Notes: a model not told the origin generated them from the sequence alone. A stretch of DNA of 43,606 nucleotides from Rhodanobacter sp. PCA2 (GCF_013620825.1 NZ_NJIC01000052.1:1-43606), one strand, 5' to 3'; positions 25,020 to 34,374 are shown, counted from the first letter of the stretch. A program made the numbers and translations.

Positions 25020-26918
25020 TCAGCGGGCCTTGAACAGCGTGGTCAGCGTGTCGGGCTTGCCGGCGTCGCGCACCAGGTGCGGGTACTTGAGGCCGTCGTG
25101 GTAGTCGATGCGCAGCGTCTTGTACTGGTCGAAGTCCTTCACCAGCAGTTCGATCGGCTGGTTCTTGTCCTTCGCCGCGGCGGCGACGGTTTCCTTCAGG
25201 TCGTCGGGATCGTAGTCGTGGCCGTTGACGGCGACGACGGTCATGCCCGGCGACAGGCCGGCCTTGAACGCGGGGCCGTCCCACAGCACGTCGTTGATCG
25301 CGCCGCCCTTGCCCACCGACACGCCGAGCGAGTAGGTGAGGTCGGCGAAGTGGCGGCGCGCCTCGATCGCCTTCACCGCGGCGCTGGGCTTGTCGGTGTA
25401 GACCAGCTTCCAGCCGTGCGACGCGAAGCCGCCGGTCAGCGGGCCGTGGCCGTCGAGCAGGTCGCGCAGGTACTTCGCCCAGTCGTACGGCGCGATGGCG
25501 TCGAGCGTCTTCACCACGTCGTCGAAGGTGTAGGTGTTGGTGACGAAGCTGCCGTTGTCCATGCCGAAGAAGTCTTTGGCGAAATCGTCGATGCTCTTCT
25601 TGCCGCCGCTGAGCGCGCGCAGCTTGCCGTCCACGTCCAGCCAGATCAGCTGGCCGGCGGAGTAGTAGTCCTCGCTGCCCTGGTAGTTGCGGTAGGGCAG
25701 CGGCGCGCGCTGGGCGATGATGGGATCGTTGGTGGTGTCCTGCACGTTGCGCCAGCTGGCGAGGCCGGGGCGGCCCTTGTCGTAGGTGGCGGCCACGTAG
25801 GCCCACATGTCGTGCGCCTGCTCCTCGTTCCACAGGCCCGAGCGCGAGGCCATCACCTGGCCCCAGAACTGGGTCTGGCCTTCGTACACCCACAGCAGCG
25901 AGTCCTGCATCGGCACGTTGAGGTTCGGCGTCCACAGGTCGGCCGGGCGGCGGTACTTGCCGTCCCAGGAATGGTTGAACTCGTGCGAGAACAGGTCGCG
26001 GCCCAGCGCGTTCTTCTCCCACGCGGTGAAGAAGTCGGCGGAGGTGCCGTCCTCGCTGGACTGGTGGTGCTCCAGGCCGTTGCCGCTCATCTTGTCGCTG
26101 AGCGAGACGAGGAAGTCGTAGTGGTCGTAGTGGTGCGCGCCGTACAGCTTGTACATCTGTTGCACCAGCTCGCGGAACGGCTTGATCTGCTCGGGCTTGA
26201 TCTCGAGGTACTTCGGCGCGTCGGCCACGATGTCCATGTGCACGCCGGCCTTGGCGCCCGGGTCGAGGTCGATGCGCTTGAAGTACTTGCCGGCGTAGAT
26301 CGGCGAGTCCACCAGGGTGTTGTAGGTGGTGGGCTTGAAGTGCACGGTGTCGCCGTCGCGCGAGGCCACTTCCAGCGCGCTGCCGAACTGCCAGCCGGCC
26401 GGGAAGGTCACGCTGGCCTCGGTCTTGATCTGGCGGGTGTAGTAGCCGGCCGGATACACCGAGTTCGCGTTCCATTGCAGGTTGAGCATTTCCGGCGTCA
26501 TCACCACGCGGCCCTGGCGGGTGTTCTGCGGCGACAGGAACTGGAAGTCCACCTCGACGTTGCCCGCGCCCTGCGGCACCTCGACATGGAAGGCGTAGAC
26601 GTTGAGCGGATCGCGCGTCCACGGGATCGCCTTGCCGTTCGCCTTCACCACCAGGCCGGCGAACTTGTCGATCGGGCCGGTGGGCGAATGGTTGCCCGGC
26701 AGCCACTGCGGATACAGCAGGGTCAGCGGGCCAGGCTGCGCAGGCACCACTTCATGCACGCGGAACACGCGGTGCGCGAGGTCGGTGGCGTCCACCTTGA
26801 TCTGCAGCGTACCCGGGTAGGCCACGTCCTGCGGCGGCGGCACATCGGCGAAGGCGTTGAGGCTGACCAGGCCGAAGGCGCTGGCGACGATGGCGGAGGC
26901 GAGGCGTGTGGCTTTCAA
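25020..26918 (-). CDS. M61 family peptidase (glycyl-aminopeptidase-like) with PDZ domain
   Basis: A 632-residue secreted metallopeptidase. I place the start at TTG 26918: GGGAG lies 6 bp upstream and a signal peptide (KATRLASAIVASAFGLVSLNAFA) follows at once. The ATG at 26966 has no ribosome-binding site. The zinc motif is HEFNH in LFSHEFNHSWDGKYRRPADLW. The M61 N-terminal beta domain (YPQWLPGNHSPTGPID) and the central HYDHYDFLVSLSD...GLEHHQSS motif are present. A C-terminal PDZ-like domain starts near AINDVLWDGPAFKAGLSPGMTVVAVNG. It is a paralogue of the next gene on the same strand (27168-29093), and together they look like a tandem duplication. M61 enzymes cleave peptides with N-terminal Gly or Ala; the substrate here is inferred only. 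Confidence 0.92.
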   Translation of the reverse strand: MKATRLASAIVASAFGLVSLNAFADVPPPQDVAYPGTLQIKVDATDLAHRVFRVHEVVPAQPGPLTLLYPQWLPGNHSPTGPIDKFAGLVVKANGKAIPWTRDPLNVYAFHVEVPQGAGNVEVDFQFLSPQNTRQGRVVMTPEMLNLQWNANSVYPAGYYTRQIKTEASVTFPAGWQFGSALEVASRDGDTVHFKPTTYNTLVDSPIYAGKYFKRIDLDPGAKAGVHMDIVADAPKYLEIKPEQIKPFRELVQQMYKLYGAHHYDHYDFLVSLSDKMSGNGLEHHQSSEDGTSADFFTAWEKNALGRDLFSHEFNHSWDGKYRRPADLWTPNLNVPMQDSLLWVYEGQTQFWGQVMASRSGLWNEEQAHDMWAYVAATYDKGRPGLASWRNVQDTTNDPIIAQRAPLPYRNYQGSEDYYSAGQLIWLDVDGKLRALSGGKKSIDDFAKDFFGMDNGSFVTNTYTFDDVVKTLDAIAPYDWAKYLRDLLDGHGPLTGGFASHGWKLVYTDKPSAAVKAIEARRHFADLTYSLGVSVGKGGAINDVLWDGPAFKAGLSPGMTVVAVNGHDYDPDDLKETVAAAAKDKNQPIELLVKDFDQYKTLRIDYHDGLKYPHLVRDAGKPDTLTTLFKAR

Positions 26919-27092
26919 TGGGTTCTCCCTGGGACTACCGCCGCGCGGATCGCGTGGCGCGGACATGGAACACGGATGCTAGACCGGCCGGGCGACCCAT
27001 CCCCCTGCCATTGGTCATGGCGGATGCGCGCCGGCACGGGATGTGCCAATGCCTTCCCGCCGGCAGGAAAGACCGCGGCGGCAATGCAAGGA

Positions 27093-27137
27093 AAAGCGCC
27101 TCCCCCGCCCATCCACATGCGGCGGGGGAGGCGCTTT
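27093..27137 (-). terminator. Intrinsic terminator of the second M61 gene
   Basis: A perfect 16-bp stem (arms AAAGCGCCTCCCCCGC and GCGGGGGAGGCGCTTT, 13-nt loop) followed on the minus strand by TTTT/TTCC. It lies 31 bp after the stop codon of the 27168-29093 gene, so the two M61 genes probably have separate transcripts. Confidence 0.8.
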
Positions 27138-27167
27138 CCACGGCAACGGTCGTGGGGGAACGCGGTA

Positions 27168-29093
27168 TCACTTGCGCGGGGCGATGATCGCTCCGAGCAG
27201 GTCCTTGCCTTCGGCACGCACCAGATGGGGATAGCGCAGGCCGCCGTGGTAGTCGATCTTCACCGTGCTGTACACGTCGACGTTCTTCACCAGCAGCTCG
27301 ATCGGCGCTGTGCCGGTCTTGGCCGCGTCGACGGCATCCTTCAGCGCATCGGGCGAAAAGTCCTTGCCGTTCACCGCCACGATGACGAGGCCGGGCACCA
27401 GGCCGGCCTTGAACGCGGGGCCGTTCCACTGCACGTCGTGGATGCTGCCGCTCTTCGAGGCGGAAAGGCCGAGCGAGTCGGCGAGGTTGACGCCGTGGCG
27501 AACGTTTTCCATCGCCTTGGTCTCGGCGTTGGGCTTGTCGGTGTAGACCAGCTTCCAGCCGCCGCGTGCGATGCCGTGCTCGGGCAGTTCGGGGCCGGTG
27601 TAGTCGAGGCGCGTGCGCAGGAATTTCGCCCAGTCGAACGGCTGCACCTGGTTCAGCGTGCTCACCACGTCGTCGAAGGTATAGGTCCTGGTGACGTAGC
27701 CGCCGTTGTCCATGCCGTAGAAGGCATGCGCGAAGTCGTCCAGCGAATGCTTGCCGCCGGACAGCTCACGGATCTTGGTGTCCACGTCGAGCCACAGCAA
27801 CTGGCCTTCCGGGTAGAAGTCGGTGCCGCGGCGCCAGTTGGCCCAGCCGCCGCCGCCGTAGTAGGTGAGCGGCGCGGCGTCGGCGGTGTCCTGCAGCGAG
27901 CGCCAGGCGCGGCCGGTGCGGCCGCTCATCGACGCGTCGATGTTCGCCATCGTGTCGCGGAACTGTTCGGGCGTCCACAGGCCGGCGCGCGCGGTGAGCA
28001 CGCTGCACCAGTAGTCGGTGAGGCCCTCGTACACCCACAGCAGGTCGTCCTGCATCTTCACGTTGAAGTTCGGCGTCCACAGGTCGGCCGGGCGGCGGAA
28101 CTTGCCGTTCCACGAGTGCACGAATTCGTGCGGCATCAGGCTGGCCGCCAGCGTGTGCATGTCGTCGCTGGTGAAGAAGTCGGCCGGCAGGCGGTCGTCG
28201 CTGGACTGGTGGTGCTCCAGCCCGAAGTGGCCGGTGTGGTCGGACAGCGTGAGCAGGAAGTCGTAGTGATCGTAGTGGTGCGCGCCGAACAGCAGGTTGG
28301 TCTGCGTCACCACCGCGCGCTGCTCTTCCAGCTGCTTGCCGGTGAGCTTGATGTCCTTCGCGCCGTCGCCCACCACGTTGAGGTGCACCGGCACCTTCGC
28401 GCCCGGCGCCAGGTCCACGCGGTCGAAGTGCTGGCCCGCGATCAGCGGCGAATCCACGAAGTGGTTGAAGCTCACCGGCTTGAACCGCACCGTGCTGCCG
28501 CTCTGGCTGGCCACCTGCAGCGCGGTGCCGAACTTCCAGCCGGCAGGCAGCTGCACCGTGGGCTGGATCTGGATCTGCCGTGAGTAGTAGCCGGCCGGAT
28601 AGAACGCCACCTGGTTGAACTCCACGTCCACCAGGTTCGGCGTGGACGAGGCGCTGGCGCCGAACAGGCTGTCCTCGCCCGGCGCTGGCGAGAGGAACTG
28701 GAACGAGAGATCGAGCTGGCCCGCGTCCGCCGGCACGTCGAGATGGATCGCGTACATGTCGCGCAGGTCGCGCCGCCATGCGAGCTGCTTGCCGTTCGCG
28801 GTGATGACCAGCCCCGCCACGTTCTGGATCGGGCCCGACGGCGCGTGCTCGCCGGGAATCCATTCCGGATACAGCAGGGTCACCTCGCCCGGCTTCACCG
28901 GAATCGTCTCGCGCACGCGGAACATGCGCTTCGGCGCGTCGGTGAGGTCCACGTTCACCGTGAGCGTGCCGGCATACGGCTGGTCGACCGGCGCGGCGCG
29001 ACGCGCATCCTGTGCGGCGGCAACGGCGGACAGGGAAAACGCCGCGGCCACGGCGGCGGCGAGCAGGCTGGAATGCAGGGTGTGGCGGGTCAC
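27168..29093 (-). CDS. M61 family peptidase (paralogue) with PDZ domain
   Basis: A 641-residue secreted M61 metallopeptidase with a signal peptide (HSSLLAAAVAAAFSLSAVAAA|QD). The start is GTG 29093, with GGAG 7 bp upstream. The zinc motif HEFVH (LMPHEFVHSWNGKFRRPADLW) is followed by LLWVYEGLTDYW, which holds the third ligand Glu. The HYDHYDFLLTLSD...GLEHHQSSDD motif and a C-terminal PDZ-like domain (SIHDVQWNGPAFKAGLVPGLVIVAVNGKD) match the neighbouring paralogue domain for domain. A single intrinsic terminator separates them. Differences in the N-terminal domain and the HEFVH/HEFNH variation suggest diverged specificity rather than a recent copy. Confidence 0.93.
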   Translation of the reverse strand: MTRHTLHSSLLAAAVAAAFSLSAVAAAQDARRAAPVDQPYAGTLTVNVDLTDAPKRMFRVRETIPVKPGEVTLLYPEWIPGEHAPSGPIQNVAGLVITANGKQLAWRRDLRDMYAIHLDVPADAGQLDLSFQFLSPAPGEDSLFGASASSTPNLVDVEFNQVAFYPAGYYSRQIQIQPTVQLPAGWKFGTALQVASQSGSTVRFKPVSFNHFVDSPLIAGQHFDRVDLAPGAKVPVHLNVVGDGAKDIKLTGKQLEEQRAVVTQTNLLFGAHHYDHYDFLLTLSDHTGHFGLEHHQSSDDRLPADFFTSDDMHTLAASLMPHEFVHSWNGKFRRPADLWTPNFNVKMQDDLLWVYEGLTDYWCSVLTARAGLWTPEQFRDTMANIDASMSGRTGRAWRSLQDTADAAPLTYYGGGGWANWRRGTDFYPEGQLLWLDVDTKIRELSGGKHSLDDFAHAFYGMDNGGYVTRTYTFDDVVSTLNQVQPFDWAKFLRTRLDYTGPELPEHGIARGGWKLVYTDKPNAETKAMENVRHGVNLADSLGLSASKSGSIHDVQWNGPAFKAGLVPGLVIVAVNGKDFSPDALKDAVDAAKTGTAPIELLVKNVDVYSTVKIDYHGGLRYPHLVRAEGKDLLGAIIAPRK

Positions 29094-29184
29094 GGAAAGC
29101 TCCGGCGAACGACGGCTTGGCCGCTGGATGGTAGGCCGCGCCTGCGCGCGACCACCCTGCCAGAGGTCATGCCGCGCGACGAAA

Positions 29185-30624
29185 CTACTTGCGCCCGTCC
29201 TCCAGCTTGCTGTGCCGCATGCCGTAGGCGAGATAGATCAGCAGCCCCAGGCTCACCCAGACCAGGAACACCTTCCAGGTGATCGCCGGCAGTTCCGCCA
29301 GCAGCCAGATGGAGAACGCGATGCCGACCAATGGCACCAGCGGCACCCACGGCGTGCGGAACGCGCGGTGCAGATCCGGCTTGCGCCTGCGCAGGATCAT
29401 CACCGAGGTGCAGATGACGATGAAGGCGGAGAGCACGCCGATGTTCACCAGCTTGGCGACCTCCTCGATCGGCAGCAGGCCGGCCACCAGCGCGGTGAAC
29501 ACGCCCAGCACCACGGTGGGGCGGTGCGGCGTGCCGTAGCGCGGATGCACCTTCGCGAACCAGCCCGGCAGCAGGCCGTCGCGCGCCAGCGCGAACCAGA
29601 TGCGGGTGGCGCCCAGCATGAAGGCGAACAGCACGCTGATCAGGCCGAACACCGCCGCCACCGACACCGACAACGCCACCCACTCCAGGCCCAGGCCCTT
29701 GAACGCGTCGGCCACCGGCGCCGCGGTGTTGAGCGTGTTGTAGTGCGCGATGCCGGTGAGCACCAGCGACACCGCGAGGTACATCGCCATCGAGATGCCC
29801 AGCGACAGCAGCACCGCGCGCGGCAGGTCGCGCTGCGGGTTCTTCGATTCCTCCGCCGCCGTAGTCAGCGTGTCGTAGCCGAATACCGCGAAGAACACCA
29901 CCGCCGCGGCCGCCGCGACGCCCTGGAAACCGAAATGCGCCACGCCGTCGGCGCCGACCGCGCGGGCCGGGATGAACGGCACCCAGTTCTCCGGCTTCAC
30001 GTAGAACGCGCCTATGCCGATCACCAGCACCACGGCGGCCACCTTGATCGCCACCACCAGGGTGTTGAAGCGCGCGCCCCACTCGGTGCGGAAGATCAGC
30101 AGCGCCGACACGCCCAGCGTCACCAGCGCGGCGACCACGTTGAACACGTGGCCCTCGCCGGTGCCCATCGCGCCCTGCGCCCACACCGGGATGTGGATGC
30201 CGAGGCCGGTGAGCGCGGACTGCACGTAGCCGGACCAGCCGATCGCCACCACCGCGACGATCAGCGCGTATTCCAGCAGCAGGTCCCAGCCGATCAGCCA
30301 CGCCGCCAGTTCGCCGAGCACGGCGTAGCCGTAGGTGTAGGCGCTGCCGGTGACCGGGATCATGCCGGCGAACTCGGCGTAGCACAGCGCCGCCGCCGCG
30401 CTGGCGACGCCGGCGATCAGGAACGAGAGCACCACGGCCGGCCCGGCGTTGATCGCCGCCTGCTGGCCCGCGAGCACGAACACGCCCACGCCGATGATGC
30501 CGCCGATGCCGATCGCGGTGAGCTGCCACAAGCCCAGCACGCGGCGGAAATCGCCGCGGCGCTGCGCCTCGCTCTGCAGCTGTTCCACGGACTTGTGGCG
30601 GAGTATCCGGCTCAGAAAACTCAT
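29185..30624 (-). CDS. APC superfamily amino acid permease (CAT/YfnA-like)
   Basis: A 479-residue inner-membrane permease with about 12 hydrophobic helices. The first helix has the APC substrate/sodium motif IGIGGIIGVGVFVLAGQ (TM1 unwound region). The loop AEESKNPQRDLPRAVLLS and ATRIWFALARDGLLPGWFAKVHPRYGTPHRPTV are signatures of the cationic amino acid transporter subgroup. It likely imports an amino acid by proton symport; the specific substrate is unclear. The gene is on the same strand as the upstream M61 peptidase genes (91 bp), which fits a peptide-to-amino-acid uptake role, but co-transcription is not shown. Confidence 0.93.
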   Translation of the reverse strand: MSFLSRILRHKSVEQLQSEAQRRGDFRRVLGLWQLTAIGIGGIIGVGVFVLAGQQAAINAGPAVVLSFLIAGVASAAAALCYAEFAGMIPVTGSAYTYGYAVLGELAAWLIGWDLLLEYALIVAVVAIGWSGYVQSALTGLGIHIPVWAQGAMGTGEGHVFNVVAALVTLGVSALLIFRTEWGARFNTLVVAIKVAAVVLVIGIGAFYVKPENWVPFIPARAVGADGVAHFGFQGVAAAAAVVFFAVFGYDTLTTAAEESKNPQRDLPRAVLLSLGISMAMYLAVSLVLTGIAHYNTLNTAAPVADAFKGLGLEWVALSVSVAAVFGLISVLFAFMLGATRIWFALARDGLLPGWFAKVHPRYGTPHRPTVVLGVFTALVAGLLPIEEVAKLVNIGVLSAFIVICTSVMILRRRKPDLHRAFRTPWVPLVPLVGIAFSIWLLAELPAITWKVFLVWVSLGLLIYLAYGMRHSKLEDGRK

Positions 30625-30675
30625 GCGCTCATTCCTGCGGGAAACAGGGGGATCATAGCCAATGGCCGCCCGGGG

Positions 30676-31938
30676 TCATGGGTCAACCGTCACGGGCCGC
30701 CCGGGAATCGCGGCAGTGCGCAGCCACGGCAGCGCCAGCGCGCTGAGGCCGAACACCAAGGCGATCGCCAGCGCGACCCGGCCATCCAGGCGGGCGACGC
30801 CGAACCAGCGCCCGCTGGCCAGCGGCAGCGCCGCGGTGGCAAGCGCGCGCAGGCCCTCCGCCCACCACGCCCAGCGCCGCCCTTCCATCAGGGCGCCCAG
30901 CACGCAGAGCGCGGCCACCTGGTAGGCCGCATACAGCAGCAGGACGGACAACGCCGCGTTGCCCGCCATGCCGAGGAACTGGGTGACCATGCCCAGCAGC
31001 AGCGCGAACTGCAGCAGCACGTAGCACTTCAGCGCGCCGGACATCGGCGGGTCGTAGCGCGCGGCAGGCATCGCGAACGCCGGCTTGGGAAAGCGCGCCG
31101 CCACGTCGGCGGGACGCCAGCCCGGCGGCTTGATCCACACCAGCAGCTTGTCGCGCCAGCGCCGCGCGTGCCACGCATCCTGCGCGGTGCGCCAGTACAC
31201 CTCGGCGTTCGCCCACAAGGGATTCCAGCTGCGCAGCGGCGAGCGCGTGCCGTACACCGGCGGGTCGGCATCGTCCTCTTCCACGAAGCTGCCGAACAGG
31301 CGGTCCCACAGGATCAGGATGCCGCCGTAGTTGCGGTCGAGGTAACGATCGTTCACCGCGTGGTGCGCGCGATGGTTGGACGGCGAGCAGAACACGCGAT
31401 CGAACCAGCCCAGCCGGCCGATCTGCTCGGTATGCACCCAGAACTGGTACAGCAGGTCGATCAGCGCCACCACCACGAACACCTCGACCGGCACGCCGAG
31501 GATCGCCAGCGGCAGGTAGAAGACCCAGCCCAGCAGCGCGCCGCTGCCGGTCTGGCGCAGGGCGGTGGAAAGGTTGTAGCGCTCGCTCTGGTGATGCACC
31601 ACGTGGGCGGCCCACAGGATGTTCACCTCGTGGCCCAGGCGGTGCAGCCAGTAGTAGCAGAGGTCGTAGCCCAGCAGCGCGCCGATCCACACCAGCACGT
31701 TGCCGGCGGGCAGTTCGAACAGCGCGAAGCGCTGCGCGCACCACGCGTAGATGCCGATGGTCAGCAGCTTGGTGAACACCGCCACGAGCTGCGAGATCGC
31801 GCCCAGGCCGATGCTGTTGATCGCATCGTTGCCGGCATAGGCGTCGCGGCCGCGCAGCTTCGCCACCAGCAGCTCGATGCCGATCAGCAGGAAGAACACC
31901 GGCGTGGCCCAGGTGATGATGAGTTCCTGCGTGTTCAT
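30676..31938 (-). CDS. Sterol desaturase/fatty acid hydroxylase superfamily membrane protein (alkylglycerol monooxygenase-like)
   Basis: A 420-residue di-iron membrane oxygenase. The eight-histidine pattern is complete: HRLGH (99-103), HVVHH (112-116) and NHRAHH (188-193), with further His169. The spacing and the long C-terminal multi-helix region resemble the TMEM195/alkylglycerol monooxygenase branch, which cleaves ether bonds of alkylglycerols, more than short plant-type desaturases. The start ATG at 31938 overlaps the stop codon of the lysoplasmalogenase gene (ATGA). That neighbour acts on vinyl-ether lipids, so both genes may serve ether-lipid turnover (inference). The frame is open further upstream, but that part is only a shadow of the neighbour. 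Confidence 0.88.
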   Translation of the reverse strand: MNTQELIITWATPVFFLLIGIELLVAKLRGRDAYAGNDAINSIGLGAISQLVAVFTKLLTIGIYAWCAQRFALFELPAGNVLVWIGALLGYDLCYYWLHRLGHEVNILWAAHVVHHQSERYNLSTALRQTGSGALLGWVFYLPLAILGVPVEVFVVVALIDLLYQFWVHTEQIGRLGWFDRVFCSPSNHRAHHAVNDRYLDRNYGGILILWDRLFGSFVEEDDADPPVYGTRSPLRSWNPLWANAEVYWRTAQDAWHARRWRDKLLVWIKPPGWRPADVAARFPKPAFAMPAARYDPPMSGALKCYVLLQFALLLGMVTQFLGMAGNAALSVLLLYAAYQVAALCVLGALMEGRRWAWWAEGLRALATAALPLASGRWFGVARLDGRVALAIALVFGLSALALPWLRTAAIPGRPVTVDP

Positions 31939-32645
31939 GCCCCGCCCCCGCGCCCGTCGCCCTGCACCGAGCGGGCGATCCACCACAGCGCCAGATAGTA
32001 CGCCGACAGCACCCACAGGCTGGCGAGCGGCAGCGGGCCGCGGAAGCGATCCCAGGCCAGCACGCTGTCGCTCAGCATGAATACCAGCGCGCCACGCGCC
32101 GCACGCCACGCCGCGGGCGCCAGCACGTCGCCGCGATGCGCCAACGCGCGCGCCAGCGCCTGTCCGCCCATGCCGCACAGCACCACGACGTAGACGATCA
32201 CCGGCACGCGCAGCGGCGCGTCGACCGCGCCCCACAGCAGCGCGAGATTCGCCGCGCCATACGCCAGGCAGATGGCGAGCGGCCACGCCGGCGCAGCGAA
32301 GCGGCTGTCGCCAAGGAACGCCGCGATGAAGCACGCATGCGCGAGCAGGAAGGCCAGCAGCCCCGGCACGAACAGGTCGCCCGGCAACATCAGCAGCACG
32401 TCGCCTGCCAGCGAACAGGCGATGCCGGCCAGCACCAGCCACCGATAGCGCGGCGACACCGCCGGCCGCGCGCGCCACGCCAGCGCGAAGATCAATGCGG
32501 TGGCCAGCGGCTTGCAGCACCAGTGCAGCCATTGCCAGCCCGGCGCCGCATGCGCCATCAACGCGCCCGCGATCGCGGCGGCGGCCGCGGCCAGCACTGC
32601 GGCGGCGAGCGCGCGCGGATACGCTGCAGCGGCATGTCCGGCCAT
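31935..32645 (-). CDS. Lysoplasmalogenase, YhhN family
   Basis: A 236-residue membrane protein with about eight hydrophobic helices. YhhN/TMEM86 motifs are visible: CKPLATALIFALAWR near residue 45, ACSLAGDVLLMLP near 80-92 with the conserved Gly-Asp, LLAHACFIAAFLG, and a late FMLSDSVLAWDRF with the second catalytic-type Asp. The family hydrolyses the vinyl-ether bond of lysoplasmalogens. Genes on both sides are tightly packed: the LtaS-like gene ends 7 bp before its ATG and the desaturase-like gene overlaps its stop codon. The whole forms one operon. Function in a bacterium without obvious plasmalogen synthesis genes in view is uncertain. Confidence 0.88.
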   Translation of the reverse strand: MAGHAAAAYPRALAAAVLAAAAAAIAGALMAHAAPGWQWLHWCCKPLATALIFALAWRARPAVSPRYRWLVLAGIACSLAGDVLLMLPGDLFVPGLLAFLLAHACFIAAFLGDSRFAAPAWPLAICLAYGAANLALLWGAVDAPLRVPVIVYVVVLCGMGGQALARALAHRGDVLAPAAWRAARGALVFMLSDSVLAWDRFRGPLPLASLWVLSAYYLALWWIARSVQGDGRGGGA

Positions 32646-32652
32646 GTCGCGC

Positions 32653-34374
32653 CTACTCGTACACGTGCAGGCGCCCGAAGACCCAGGCGTAGTAGGAGGC
32701 CAGCAGCGGCTTGTCCGGGCAGTCGTCGAAACGGCCCTGGCAACGCTCGCGCAGCGCGGTGGCGGCGGAGAAATAGGGATCGGGCGGCAGGCCCGCGGCC
32801 TGCAGCACCATCGTCGGCAGGAAGGCGATGTCGAGCGACGGGTAGGTCGGCAGCGGCGGCCCGGCGAAGTTGCTCTTGATCATGTAGTAGGTGAGGAAGT
32901 CGCGCTGCGGCCGCAACTCCGGCGGCAGCCTGCGCTCGAGCGGGCGGATCAGCCCTTCGAAGGACGGCTGGTGGTCGCCGAAATGCACCAGCACGGTGGG
33001 CTGGTCGCGGTCGAGGAAGTCGCGCTCCAGGCCCTGCATCGCCACGTCGGAATCGTGCAGGCGCCACAGGTAGGTGTCGAAATCCAGCGCGCTCTCGCCC
33101 TTGCCCGACAGGCCCTGCACCATGCCGCGCCAGGGCGCCGGCAGTTTCTCCATCGGGTTGTCGTCGTGCGGGCCGTGCTGGTTGATCGTGAGGATCATCA
33201 CGAACACCGGCTGGCCCGGCTTCTTCAGCTTGTCGTAGGCGCGCCTGGCGGCGGCGAACATCTGCGCGTCGGTTTCCTCCCACTCGTCCAGGCCCAGTTC
33301 GCCCGCGCCGTAGAGGTGGTCGAAACCATAGGCGCGGTAGGCGTCGCGGCCGTTGAGGAAGGCGCCGTTGGTGGGATAGATCGCGATGGTGAGGTAGCCC
33401 AGCCGGCGCAGCAGGTTCGGCAGCGTGTCGTGCACGTGCGGCGCCAGCACGAACGGCGCGTACATGCCGCCCGGGCCGAAGATGTCCTGCGGCAGGCCGG
33501 TGTGCACCGCGAACTCGCTGACCCAGGTGCCGCCGCCGAAGGTGTGGGTGCGCAGCATGCCGGTGCCGCGCGTGCGCGCGTCCGGCTGGAACATCGCGAA
33601 GCGGCAGCCCGGCACGCCGTCGCAGGCGGCGAAGATGGCCGGGTCGAACGTGCTCTCCTCCAGCACCTGCACGATGTCCGGATACGGCGGCGGCCGCGTG
33701 GCCGACGGCGCCTGCGCGGTGGCGCCCCACTGCCTGAGCGCGGTGGCGTCGTCGGACATCGCCGGCATGGTCACGCCGTCGTCGTTGAGGTTGACGAAGA
33801 AGTTGGTGAGCTGGGCGTCGTCGGAAAGCTTGTCCCACACGTTGCGGTCGTGCAGCGCGGCGAACGGCCCCGCCGGCAGCAGGCAGGCGCGGAACGCCAC
33901 CGCGCACAGCAGCGCGCCGCCGATGCGCCAGGCCGTCCTGCCCCGGCCGGGCCGCCGCGCCAGCAGCGGGCGATCCAGCTTCCACGCCAGCACCAGCAGC
34001 AGCGGCACCAGCAGCAGCACGCCGGCGCCCAGCAGGTACAGGTGCGGGTAATGGCGCAGCGTGGCGAGCAGGCTGGAGCGCGCGTAGTAGACGAAGTCCG
34101 CCGGCATCAGGGCCGTTTCGAGGTAGGCCTCCTTGAGGTCGGAGATGAAGCGCAGGCCAAAGAACAGGCCGCCGGCCAACAGCAGCGAAAAAGCCGGCCG
34201 CAGGCTGGCGCACAGCAGCACGCCGGTGACGCACAGCATCAAGGCCAGCACGAACAGCTTCTGCAGCGGCTCCGGCTCCGGCCACACCGTGGCCCACGCA
34301 CAGGCCGCGAAGGCCAGCACGGCGACCGCCCGCACCACGCCGCTGCGCATGAAACGCACCGAAAACCACACCAT
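32653..34374 (-). CDS. LtaS-like phosphoglycerol transferase/sulfatase family membrane protein
   Basis: A 573-residue protein with about five N-terminal helices (to about residue 155) and a periplasmic alkaline-phosphatase-fold domain. Key motifs of the LtaS/OpgB group are present. These are VQVLEESTFDP (first metal site Glu), a Thr nucleophile candidate in FGGGTWVSEFAVHTGLP, and HFGDHQPSFEG with the Asp-His metal ligands. Such enzymes transfer phosphoglycerol or phosphoethanolamine from phospholipids to sugars or proteins. I place the start at ATG 34374; the frame upstream to 34419 has no support. It is the first gene of the operon with yhhN and the desaturase-like gene, all acting on lipids. 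The acceptor is unknown. Confidence 0.87.
   Translation of the reverse strand: MVWFSVRFMRSGVVRAVAVLAFAACAWATVWPEPEPLQKLFVLALMLCVTGVLLCASLRPAFSLLLAGGLFFGLRFISDLKEAYLETALMPADFVYYARSSLLATLRHYPHLYLLGAGVLLLVPLLLVLAWKLDRPLLARRPGRGRTAWRIGGALLCAVAFRACLLPAGPFAALHDRNVWDKLSDDAQLTNFFVNLNDDGVTMPAMSDDATALRQWGATAQAPSATRPPPYPDIVQVLEESTFDPAIFAACDGVPGCRFAMFQPDARTRGTGMLRTHTFGGGTWVSEFAVHTGLPQDIFGPGGMYAPFVLAPHVHDTLPNLLRRLGYLTIAIYPTNGAFLNGRDAYRAYGFDHLYGAGELGLDEWEETDAQMFAAARRAYDKLKKPGQPVFVMILTINQHGPHDDNPMEKLPAPWRGMVQGLSGKGESALDFDTYLWRLHDSDVAMQGLERDFLDRDQPTVLVHFGDHQPSFEGLIRPLERRLPPELRPQRDFLTYYMIKSNFAGPPLPTYPSLDIAFLPTMVLQAAGLPPDPYFSAATALRERCQGRFDDCPDKPLLASYYAWVFGRLHVYE

Noticed and set aside
24915..28583. Open frame of over 1200 codons on the plus strand opposite both M61 genes
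   Set aside because: It crosses two genes and a terminator, and its translation is repetitive only because the two opposite genes are paralogous.
30676..32532. Apparent 618-residue fusion extending the desaturase-like protein upstream
   Set aside because: The extra part is an alternative frame of the lysoplasmalogenase gene; the ATGA overlap at 31935-31938 gives the natural start.
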